Source: Stutzerimonas stutzeri SDM-LAC (lineage in GTDB: Bacteria; Pseudomonadota; Gammaproteobacteria; Pseudomonadales; Pseudomonadaceae). Taken from it: a stretch of 35,532 nucleotides of DNA. Shown piece after piece: positions 28,374-35,532 of the stretch. The translations under genes and the position numbers were made by a program. Every line of letters starts with the position of its first letter. Positions within the stretch are counted from its first letter, which is position 1. The notes under the pieces are model-generated. The model saw only the letters and a list, made by a program, of their open reading frames with translations, was not told the origin of the DNA and searched no databases. The DNA lies in contig NZ_AGSX01000119.1 of the NCBI RefSeq assembly GCF_000235745.1, positions 1 through 35,532 of the forward strand. The letters run 5' to 3'.

Positions 28374-29348
28374 TCACGATTGGCGCGGCCAGCAATGCGA
28401 CAGCTGCGCCGCGCGATTGTGGGCGGCACGGTATTCCCGATCCAGCCGGGCGATTAGTTCTTCGCTGCTCGGCAAATCTCGTATTTCCCCTACGCCCTGG
28501 CCCGCCGACCACACGGTTTTCCAGGCCTTCGCTTCATCGCTGACGGGTTTGAGTTTTTCGCCGTAGTTCATTTCGCCTTTGTTCTTCAGACGCCCCTCAT
28601 CGTAGCCGGCGTGTTGCAGACTTTGACGCAGAAAGCTAGCGGGCACGCCTGATACCGCAGCCGTGTGAATGATGTCTGCAGCATGCGCCTGCAGCAGCAT
28701 TTGCTTGTATTCATCCGAAGCCTGGCTTTCACGCGTGGCAATGAAGCGCGTCCCCATGTAGGCCAGGTCCGCACCGAGGATTTGCGCGGCGAGTATCTCG
28801 TGACCATGATTGAGGCAGCCAGAAAGCAGGAGTGTTTTGTCGAAGAACTGGCGAATCTCGGCCACCAAGGCAAACGGACTCCAAGTGCCGGCGTGACCAC
28901 CAGCGCCAGCGGCCACCGCAATCAGGCCGTCAACCCCAGCTTCAGCAGCTTTTTCCGCATGCCGTCGTGTGGTGACATCGTGAAACACCAGCCCACCATA
29001 ACTGTGCACCGCGTCCACCACTTCCTTTACGGCGCCGAGGCTGGTGATCACGATCGGAACCCGCTGTTCCACGCATATCGATAGGTCCGCCTGAAGCCGA
29101 GGGTTACTGTGGTGCACGATCAGGTTGACGGCGTAAGGGGCGGGTTTGCGTGCGCCTGACAGGTGCTGGTCTATCTCCTGTAACCAATCTCGGAAGCCAC
29201 TGCTTTCTCGCTGGTTCAGTGCGGGAAAGCTACCGACCACGCCGGCGTTGCAACATGCGGCTACCAGCGCGGGGTTCGAAACCAGGAACATTGGAGCGGC
29301 AACCAATGGCAGACGAAGGCGCTCTTGGAGGATGGCCGGTAATGACAT
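28374..29348 (-). CDS. NAD(P)H-dependent flavin oxidoreductase, nitronate monooxygenase family
   Basis: The 324-residue FMN-binding TIM-barrel protein of the NMO/2-nitropropane dioxygenase family begins LPLVAAPMFLVSNPALVAACCNAG. Its middle contains FHDVTTRRHAEKAAEAGVDG and AVAAGAGGHAGTWSPFALV, the flavin-phosphate and active-site segments, and further on AYMGTRFIATRES, the second phosphate-binding region. Such enzymes oxidise alkyl nitronates such as propionate-3-nitronate; many family members have unproven substrates. AAGGA lies upstream of the ATG. It sits 21 bp downstream of hemJ on the same strand, so the two are probably co-transcribed. Confidence 0.86.
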   Translation of the reverse strand: MSLPAILQERLRLPLVAAPMFLVSNPALVAACCNAGVVGSFPALNQRESSGFRDWLQEIDQHLSGARKPAPYAVNLIVHHSNPRLQADLSICVEQRVPIVITSLGAVKEVVDAVHSYGGLVFHDVTTRRHAEKAAEAGVDGLIAVAAGAGGHAGTWSPFALVAEIRQFFDKTLLLSGCLNHGHEILAAQILGADLAYMGTRFIATRESQASDEYKQMLLQAHAADIIHTAAVSGVPASFLRQSLQHAGYDEGRLKNKGEMNYGEKLKPVSDEAKAWKTVWSAGQGVGEIRDLPSSEELIARLDREYRAAHNRAAQLSHCWPRQS

Positions 29349-29369
29349 GGCAGATTCCTTGAGTCGGTT

Positions 29370-29798
29370 TCAGAATGGCTTGATGACGACGAGAATGACG
29401 ATAGCCAGTAGCAGCAATACCGGAAACTCGTTGAACCAGCGGTAGAACACGTGACTGCGGGTGTTCTCATCGCGTGCAAACCGCTTCAGCTGGGCGCCAC
29501 ACATATGGTGATAGCCAATCAGCAGGGCTACCAGTGCAAGCTTGGCGTGCAGCCAGCCGCCGCTGGAAAACAACGCAGGGTTCAGTGCGATCATGCCGAT
29601 GCCGAAAGCCAGCGTGGCGACCATCGAGGGAATCATGATGCCGCGATAGAGCTTGCGCTCCATGACCTGGAACCGCTCTCGGCTGATCGCATCCTCGCTC
29701 ATGGCGTGATAAACGAACAATCTCGGCAGATAGAACAACCCTGCGAACCAGCAGACGATCGCAACGATGTGCAAGGCTTTGAGCCAGAGATAGAGCAT
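29370..29798 (-). CDS. hemJ: Protoporphyrinogen IX oxidase HemJ
   Basis: HemJ oxidises protoporphyrinogen IX to protoporphyrin IX in the inner membrane, the penultimate step of heme synthesis, replacing HemG/HemY. The 142-residue protein has four predicted helices. The conserved N-terminal LWLKALHIVAIVCWFAGLFY holds heme-ligand His10, and YRGIMIPSM and WLHAKLALV contain the other family-conserved residues. AAGGA precedes the ATG. It is divergent from argC with a 134-bp gap and followed by the NMO-family gene. Confidence 0.9.
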   Translation of the reverse strand: MLYLWLKALHIVAIVCWFAGLFYLPRLFVYHAMSEDAISRERFQVMERKLYRGIMIPSMVATLAFGIGMIALNPALFSSGGWLHAKLALVALLIGYHHMCGAQLKRFARDENTRSHVFYRWFNEFPVLLLLAIVILVVIKPF

Positions 29799-29867
29799 TC
29801 AGAAGTTCCTTGAGTTTAGAGTCAGTCCGATAGTAGTGGCTTGAGGGCCCGCACGTCATCTCGGTGG

Positions 29868-29896
29868 TTGGCCCTGAGCGCAGGCCCCTTTATGAT
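29868..29896 (+). promoter_or_regulatory. Candidate sigma-70 promoter of argC
   Basis: TTGGCC at 29868-29873 and TATGAT at 29891-29896 are separated by 17 bp and lie 36 bp before the argC start, in the hemJ-argC divergent gap. The -10 box is good and the -35 box partial. I did not recognise an arginine-repressor operator around it. Confidence 0.5.
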
Positions 29897-29932
29897 CGAC
29901 GTTCTTTATCGTTCCACTGCGAGAGGCAGCTC

Positions 29933-30967
29933 ATGATCAAGGTTGGAATCGTTGGCGGCACAGGCTACACCGGGGTCGAGTTGCTGCGTCTGTTGGCCCA
30001 GCACCCTCAGGCGGAAGTGGCTGTGATCACCTCGCGCTCCGAGAACGGGGTCAAGGTGACGGATATGTATCCGAACCTGCGAGGTCACTATGATCAGCTG
30101 GCCTTCGGTGTGCCGGACACCGCAACGCTTGGCGCCTGCGATGTGGTCTTCTTTGCGACCCCGCATGGCGTTGCTCACGCGCTGGCGGCAGAGTTGCTCG
30201 ATGCCGGCACTCGTGTCATCGACTTGTCCGCGGACTTTCGCCTGCAGGATGCGGATGAATGGGCAAAGTGGTATGGCCAGCCACATGGAGCCCCGGCGCT
30301 GCTACCCGAAGCGGTATACGGCTTGCCCGAGGTGAATCGTGAGCAGATCAAGGGAGCCCGATTGATTGCTGTTCCTGGTTGCTACCCGACAGCTACCCAG
30401 CTTGGTTATCTGCCTTTGCTGGAGCAGGGGCTGGCCGATACATCCCGGTTGATTGCTGACTGCAAGTCGGGTGTGAGCGGCGCCGGGCGCGCAGCGAAGA
30501 TCGGATCGCTGTTCACCGAGGCGGGCGAAAGCATGATGGCCTACGCGGTAAAGGGCCACCGTCATCTGCCAGAGATCAGCCAGGGCCTGCGGCGTGCAGC
30601 CGGTGGTGATGTCGGCTTGACCTTCGTGCCTCATCTGACCCCCATGATTCGCGGCATCCATGCCACCCTGTATGCGACGGTTCTAGACACCTCAGTAGAT
30701 CTGCAGGCGCTTTACGAACAACGTTACGCTAGCGAACCGTTTGTCGATGTGATGCCGGCAGGCAGCCATCCGGAGACCCGCAGTGTGCGCGGTGCAAACG
30801 TATGCCGTATCGCAATTCACCGTCCGCAGGGCGGGGATCTAGCGGTGGTGTTGTCAGTCATCGATAACCTTGTCAAAGGCGCCTCCGGCCAGGCGCTGCA
30901 GAACATGAACATCGTCTTCGGTCTGGATGAACGGCTCGGCTTAGGCAATGCTGCCTTACTGCCGTGA
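29933..30967 (+). CDS. argC: N-acetyl-gamma-glutamyl-phosphate reductase
   Basis: ArgC reduces N-acetylglutamyl phosphate to the semialdehyde with NADPH in arginine synthesis. The 344-residue protein starts with the Rossmann motif [11 protein letters not shown]. It has FATPHGVAH and DLSADFRL, catalytic Cys150 in [13 protein letters not shown], and later [10 protein letters not shown] with the catalytic His. GAGG lies upstream of the ATG at 29933; the longer reading upstream runs through the promoter. As in other pseudomonads the gene stands apart from the rest of the arg genes. Confidence 0.96.
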   Translation: MIKVGIVGGTGYTGVELLRLLAQHPQAEVAVITSRSENGVKVTDMYPNLRGHYDQLAFGVPDTATLGACDVVFFATPHGVAHALAAELLDAGTRVIDLSADFRLQDADEWAKWYGQPHGAPALLPEAVYGLPEVNREQIKGARLIAVPGCYPTATQLGYLPLLEQGLADTSRLIADCKSGVSGAGRAAKIGSLFTEAGESMMAYAVKGHRHLPEISQGLRRAAGGDVGLTFVPHLTPMIRGIHATLYATVLDTSVDLQALYEQRYASEPFVDVMPAGSHPETRSVRGANVCRIAIHRPQGGDLAVVLSVIDNLVKGASGQALQNMNIVFGLDERLGLGNAALLP

Positions 30968-31030
30968 CCCGGCTGCCGCGGAAATCGCTTGAGTACAGGC
31001 ATCCGTGACCCCGCTCCGCGCCGTCGACGA

Positions 31031-31064
31031 ATAGTTGACCGATTTCGTAGGATAAGCCGATAAT
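31031..31064 (+). promoter_or_regulatory. erpA promoter with candidate IscR type 1 operator
   Basis: TTGACC at 31035-31040 and GATAAT at 31059-31064 with an 18-bp spacer form a sigma-70 promoter 46 bp before erpA. The 25 bases at 31031-31055 match the E. coli IscR type 1 consensus, as I remember it (ATASYYGACTRWWW then YAGTCRRSTAT), at 20 of 25 positions. This includes the left half ATAGTTGAC and the central GATTT. Binding of [2Fe-2S]-IscR here would repress erpA when clusters are plentiful. The promoter is well supported; the operator is inference from a hand match. Confidence 0.55.
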
Positions 31065-31109
31065 GCGGCGTCAAAGCAGTAATGTGCGTTCACGCGCCGG
31101 GAGAACCAA

Positions 31110-31460
31110 ATGAGTGTCGAATCCTTCACACCTACCGCGATCCAGTTCAGTCAGGGTGCCGCGAGCAAGGTGAAGAGCCTGGTCGATGAGGAGGGCAACC
31201 CGCGGCTGAAGCTGCGCGTCTTCGTCACCGGCGGCGGCTGCTCTGGTTTCCAGTATGGTTTTACCTTCGACGAGGAGCTGGCTGAAGATGACACCATCAT
31301 TGAGCGTGAGGGTGTGAGCTTGGTGGTGGACCCGATGAGCTACCAGTACTTAGCCGGTGCTGAAGTTGATTATCAGGAAGGCTTGGAGGGCTCACGCTTC
31401 ATCATCACGAATCCGAACGCTACGACAACCTGCGGTTGCGGTCAGTCATTCTCGATCTAA
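31110..31460 (+). CDS. erpA: Iron-sulfur cluster insertion protein ErpA
   Basis: This A-type carrier passes [4Fe-4S] or [2Fe-2S] clusters to apo-enzymes, including those of isoprenoid synthesis and respiration. The 116-residue protein has the three cluster-ligand cysteines C44 ([11 protein letters not shown]) and C108/C110 ([10 protein letters not shown]) in the invariant spacing. Length and N-terminus match ErpA rather than IscA or SufA, and the gene is not in an isc or suf cluster. A strong terminator follows 19 bp after the stop. Confidence 0.95.
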   Translation: MSVESFTPTAIQFSQGAASKVKSLVDEEGNPRLKLRVFVTGGGCSGFQYGFTFDEELAEDDTIIEREGVSLVVDPMSYQYLAGAEVDYQEGLEGSRFIITNPNATTTCGCGQSFSI

Positions 31461-31479
31461 GATCTGCTGTGGCAAAGAG

Positions 31480-31509
31480 ACACCGTGCCTTGGCACGGTG
31501 TTTTTATTT
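31480..31509 (+). terminator. Rho-independent terminator of erpA
   Basis: ACACCGTGC at 31480-31488 pairs with GCACGGTGT at 31493-31501 around the loop CTTG, and is followed by TTTTATTT. This gives a 9-bp GC-rich stem with a good T-run, 19 bases after the erpA stop. It also insulates erpA from the convergent mepM-anmK unit. Confidence 0.9.
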
Positions 31510-31556
31510 CTGGGGTCAGAATGGTACGCGGCGTTGAAACAGGCGACGCGAACGGC

Positions 31557-32648
<1,092 letters not shown>

Positions 32649-34046
32649 CTACTCGTTCTTCATCGCCAGCATGGTTGTACGCTCTTCGTCCATTCGCGCC
32701 ATCAGAGGTGTGCTGAGCTGTATAAAGCGCTGCTTCTCGTTCTTCGCGATGGGATCTGCCATTGGGAGTTTCAGGCCCAGCGGATCGACATGCACGCCGT
32801 CGACCTGAAATTCATAATGCAGGTGCGGGCCGGTCGACAGTCCGGTCGTGCCGATATAGCCGATGATCTGTCCCTGTTTGACCGAGGCTCCGTTGCGCAC
32901 GCCTTTTGCGAATCCCTGCATATGAGCATAAAGAGTGCGATAGCGATTGCCGTGCTGAATGACTACGGTATTGCCGTAACCGCCTTTACGGCCCGCGAGT
33001 AGGACCTTACCGTCTCCTGCACTCTTGATGGGCGTGCCTCGGGCTGCGGCGTAGTCCACACCTTTGTGGGCGCGGATCTTGTTCAGGATTGGATGTTTAC
33101 GCCCGTTGGAGAAGCGTGAGCTGATGCGCGCGAAGTCTACCGGCGTACGAATGAACGCTTTGCGCATGCTTTGGCCGTCGGCCGTGTAATAGCTGCTATT
33201 GCCCTGCTTGTTGGTATAGCGAACAGCTGTATAGCTTTTGCCACGGTTGGTGAACCGAGCTGCAAGAATGTTGCCTGTTCCAACCCTATCGCCGGCAATA
33301 GTTTTTTCCTCGTATATCACCTCGAATGAATCGCCTTTGCGTATGTCCATGGCGAAATCGATGTCGTAGCCAAACACGTTGGCCAGATCCATTGTCAGGT
33401 TATGACTGAGGCCCGCTCTCTTCGCGGCAAGAAACAAGCTGCTCTCTATGCGGCCGTATGCGTAAGCTGTACTCACGTCCGGCTTAAGCTGCTCCTTTTT
33501 GAATACGTAGCTCGTGCCTGACCGCTCCAATTGCACGCTTTCCAGCTTGTTCAGCTGGCTGCGTAGCTGGGCTAGGTTGCCCTGCTCATCCAATTCGAAT
33601 TCAAGGCGCTGGCCGACCTTCAAGCGAGCAAGCTGCTTTGCTTCTTTGCTGCTGGCCAAGACGTCGTGAACGGCTGTTTGCGGAAGGCCAACCTTTGCGA
33701 ATACCGTCGATAGCGTATCCCCGCTCGCCACTACCACTTCTTTCGACAGTGGCTTCGCTTCGGTAGCCGCTTCGGGGCTTTCCAGCAGCAATGATTGAAG
33801 TTCGGGTTCGCCGGTGGTTTCGGTTGGAGTGAAGGGCGGTTCAACTAAAAGGCCAGCAAGCGGCTCGTCGCTTACGGTTGCAAGTTCTGCGGCCGTATCG
33901 AGGCGCAGATCGAGAAACGTCTTCTTGGCTTCGACTTCGCGCGATGGGAATACAAGGAGTGCGAGGCTCAGAAGCGCAGCTACACCGCTTGCAGCCAGGA
34001 GATGGCTCTTCGGGTAGAGAGGTGCTTTCGATTTTGAATAGGTCAT
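32649..34046 (-). CDS. mepM: Murein DD-endopeptidase, M23 family (MepM-like)
   Basis: The 465-residue envelope zinc metallopeptidase has an N-terminal membrane anchor or signal segment (about residues 15-34) and a Pro/Glu-rich linker. An OapA/LysM-like substrate-binding region follows (VVASGDTLSTVFAKVGLP at 105-122, then VGQRLEFELDEQG). The C-terminal M23 domain carries H327-x3-D331 (HKGVDYA), H375 and the HLH motif 408-410. Such enzymes cut the D-Ala-mDAP crosslinks to let the sacculus grow. It heads a two-gene operon with anmK, pairing wall cleavage with recycling. It is divergent from tyrS. Codon use is less GC-biased than in the left part of the window. Confidence 0.9.
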   Translation of the reverse strand: MTYSKSKAPLYPKSHLLAASGVAALLSLALLVFPSREVEAKKTFLDLRLDTAAELATVSDEPLAGLLVEPPFTPTETTGEPELQSLLLESPEAATEAKPLSKEVVVASGDTLSTVFAKVGLPQTAVHDVLASSKEAKQLARLKVGQRLEFELDEQGNLAQLRSQLNKLESVQLERSGTSYVFKKEQLKPDVSTAYAYGRIESSLFLAAKRAGLSHNLTMDLANVFGYDIDFAMDIRKGDSFEVIYEEKTIAGDRVGTGNILAARFTNRGKSYTAVRYTNKQGNSSYYTADGQSMRKAFIRTPVDFARISSRFSNGRKHPILNKIRAHKGVDYAAARGTPIKSAGDGKVLLAGRKGGYGNTVVIQHGNRYRTLYAHMQGFAKGVRNGASVKQGQIIGYIGTTGLSTGPHLHYEFQVDGVHVDPLGLKLPMADPIAKNEKQRFIQLSTPLMARMDEERTTMLAMKNE

Positions 34047-34068
34047 TAGAAAGTCTGAAATGTCTGAC

Positions 34069-34092
34069 GATATTTTGTACAGAGAAAATATC
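34069..34092. promoter_or_regulatory. AT-rich perfect inverted repeat upstream of mepM
   Basis: GATATTTT at 34069-34076 and AAAATATC at 34085-34092, separated by eight bases, form a perfect 8-bp dyad 22-46 bp before the mepM ATG, in the 5' untranslated or promoter region. It could be an operator or an mRNA hairpin near the ribosome-binding site. No known factor is recognised. Confidence 0.35.
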
Positions 34093-34169
34093 TGCCTAAA
34101 ATATAAGCAAAGTGATGTCGAGGCAACCTTTGAATCCCCTCGTCGGGGCCTGGTTCGCGTTTGATGGCG

Positions 34170-34197
34170 TTGAATTTTCCCTAGGTTCTTGTAAGGT
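34170..34197 (+). promoter_or_regulatory. Possible promoter of tyrS
   Basis: TTGAAT at 34170-34175 and TAAGGT at 34192-34197 with a 16-bp spacer lie 33 bp before the tyrS ATG. Both boxes deviate from consensus. I found no T-box-like leader. Confidence 0.3.
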
Positions 34198-34230
34198 TTA
34201 CCGCCTTTATCTCCTGGGGTGGGGCCTCCA

Positions 34231-35430
34231 ATGAAGTCAGTTCAAGAGCAGTTGTCGGTGATCAAGCGGGGCGCTGACGAAGTGCTCGTCGAGGCAGAGC
34301 TGGTTAACAAGCTGGAGCGAGGTCTTCCGCTTCGAATCAAGGCCGGCTTCGATCCAACTGCGCCGGATCTCCATCTCGGTCACACCGTGCTTATAAATAA
34401 GCTGCGCCAGTTTCAAGATCTGGGGCATCAGGTTGTCTTCCTTATCGGTGATTTCACCGGCATGATCGGCGATCCAAGTGGCAAGAGCGCAACGCGCCCG
34501 CCTCTGACGCGCGATCAGGTATTGGAGAACGCAGAAACCTACAAGAACCAAGTGTTCAAGATTCTTGATCCGGCCAAGACGGAGGTGGCATTCAATTCGT
34601 CCTGGATGGACCAGCTGACGCCATCGGACTTTATCCGCTTGGCTTCTCAGTACACCGTGGCTCGTATGCTGGAGCGCGATGATTTTAGCAAGCGCTACTC
34701 GACTAACCAGCCTATTGCCATCCACGAATTCCTGTATCCGCTGGTGCAGGGCTACGATTCCGTTGCGCTGCGTGCGGATGTTGAATTGGGTGGCACTGAT
34801 CAGAAGTTCAATCTGTTGATGGGGCGTGAGCTTCAGCGCGCTTATGGACAGGAATCACAATGCATCGTGACGATGCCGCTCCTTGAGGGGTTGGACGGCG
34901 TCAAGAAGATGTCCAAGTCGCTCGGTAACTACGTGGGCATCCAAGAAGCGCCAGGTGTCATGTACAGCAAGCTCGTTTCGATTCCGGATGCGCTCATGTG
35001 GCGATACTTCGAGCTGCTTAGCTTTCGCGCTATGGAAGAAATCGAAGAGTTTCGAGCGGACGTTCAGCGTGGCGCGAATCCTCGCGACATCAAGATTAAG
35101 CTTGCTGAGGAAATTGTTGCGCGTTTCCACGGTGAGGAGGCTGCAGCGACTGCTCATCGTTCTGCTGGCAATAGAATGAAAGAAGGGGAGCTCCCTGAAG
35201 ACATTCCCGAGTTAGAGCTGTCTTCGTCGGAAGATATGCCAATTGCTTCCGTGCTGAATCGGGCTGGGCTGGTAAAGAATGCAGCGGTAGCCCGCGATCT
35301 TCTAGCTTCGGGTGGCGTGCGCGTGGATGGTCAGGCAGTTGATAAGGCGTTCGTTTTCAAGCTTGGCGCTACGCATATCTGCCAGGCAGGAAAGAAGGCG
35401 TTCGGTCGAGTGTCGCTCAAGATCGAATAA
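34231..35430 (+). CDS. tyrS: Tyrosyl-tRNA synthetase (TyrZ-type)
   Basis: This enzyme charges tRNA-Tyr. The 399-residue class-I synthetase has the HIGH-like HLGH at 48-51 (DLHLGHTV), [14 protein letters not shown], tRNA/Tyr-site [19 protein letters not shown] at 226-230 and a C-terminal S4 RNA-binding domain (about 335-398: [20 protein letters not shown]). The ATG at 34231 follows GGGGTGGGG; a GTG four codons earlier is less likely. Position before an rRNA operon and length match the second P. aeruginosa enzyme (PA0668, called TyrZ) rather than the E. coli-type TyrS. GC at third positions is lower than in the trp and agt genes. Confidence 0.95.
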   Translation: MKSVQEQLSVIKRGADEVLVEAELVNKLERGLPLRIKAGFDPTAPDLHLGHTVLINKLRQFQDLGHQVVFLIGDFTGMIGDPSGKSATRPPLTRDQVLENAETYKNQVFKILDPAKTEVAFNSSWMDQLTPSDFIRLASQYTVARMLERDDFSKRYSTNQPIAIHEFLYPLVQGYDSVALRADVELGGTDQKFNLLMGRELQRAYGQESQCIVTMPLLEGLDGVKKMSKSLGNYVGIQEAPGVMYSKLVSIPDALMWRYFELLSFRAMEEIEEFRADVQRGANPRDIKIKLAEEIVARFHGEEAAATAHRSAGNRMKEGELPEDIPELELSSSEDMPIASVLNRAGLVKNAAVARDLLASGGVRVDGQAVDKAFVFKLGATHICQAGKKAFGRVSLKIE

Positions 35431-35446
35431 AGACCAAAAACAACGG

Positions 35447-35474
35447 TTGACGTAACATTCTGAGTGCCTATAAT
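35447..35474 (+). promoter_or_regulatory. Strong promoter, probably of an rRNA operon
   Basis: TTGACG at 35447-35452 and a perfect TATAAT at 35469-35474 with a 16-bp spacer are followed by the GC-rich discriminator GCGCAC, the signature of stringently controlled stable-RNA promoters. Pseudomonas aeruginosa carries a 16S-23S-5S operon right after this tyrosyl-tRNA synthetase gene. The rRNA itself lies beyond the right edge. Confidence 0.8.
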
Positions 35475-35532
35475 GCGCACCTTCTCCGGCGCAGGCCTTA
35501 GGCGAAACCTCTGGTAAATCAAGAGGTTAGCG
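35475..35532 (+). other. Start of rRNA leader, truncated by window end
   Basis: About 58 transcribed bases remain. They include a perfect 7-bp inverted repeat, AACCTCT at 35506-35512 and AGAGGTT at 35522-35528, that could fold in the leader RNA. A boxA element is not reached before the edge. Confidence 0.6.

Overview
The window looks like chromosomal core DNA from a gammaproteobacterium of the Pseudomonadaceae. The gene order, as I remember it, follows the Pseudomonas aeruginosa PA0594-PA0668 stretch: surA, lptD, amgK, murU, djlA, a DUF3530 gene, agtSR, agtABCD, rpe, gph, trpE, trpG-D-C, vfr, an osmC-like gene, speD, coq7, a HIT gene, an AAA+ ATPase gene, a nitronate monooxygenase-like gene, hemJ, argC, erpA, anmK, mepM, tyrS/tyrZ, then an rRNA operon. 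The DNA is GC-rich with G/C-ending codons over most of its length. The right end is visibly less GC-rich. The differences from P. aeruginosa (no pyocin cluster between trpE and trpG, a gabT-like gene behind agtD, a broken speD) suggest a Pseudomonas stutzeri (Stutzerimonas)-type genome. That assignment is inference.

Layout. (1) 43-4117, minus: surA and lptD, an outer-membrane biogenesis operon that continues off the left edge. (2) 4249-6710, plus: amgK-murU-djlA, tightly packed; amgK and murU carry peptidoglycan sugar recycling. (3) 6744-7820, minus: a secreted DUF3530 protein. (4) 8009-17157, plus: an uptake and catabolism block. It has a sensor kinase with its own periplasmic solute-binding domain, a NarL-type regulator, a four-gene ABC importer and a PLP aminotransferase, consistent with sensing, importing and transaminating 4-aminobutyrate/5-aminovalerate. 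(5) 17260-22772, plus: rpe-gph, then trpE-G-D-C as one compact operon behind an apparent Trp-codon leader peptide (attenuator). It ends at a 16-bp bidirectional terminator shared with vfr. (6) 22833-24704: vfr (minus), an OsmC-family gene (plus) and a degraded speD remnant. (7) 24705-29798: coq7, a HIT protein, an Ycf46-like AAA+ ATPase, a DUF805 membrane protein with a zinc ribbon, an NMO-like flavoenzyme and hemJ. (8) 29933-35430: argC, erpA (with a candidate IscR type 1 operator over its promoter), mepM-anmK (minus) and tyrS. (9) 35447-35532: a strong rRNA-type promoter and leader, cut by the window edge.

The window is mostly housekeeping DNA. I see no phage, insertion sequence, CRISPR array, tRNA or toxin-antitoxin pair, and no clearly new multi-gene system. 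The points most worth a second look are the speD pseudogene, the trpE leader and unsplit trp operon, the agt-gabT catabolic island with two unexplained palindromes, the IscR-like site before erpA, and the apparently nucleophile-less hydrolase-like DUF3530 protein.
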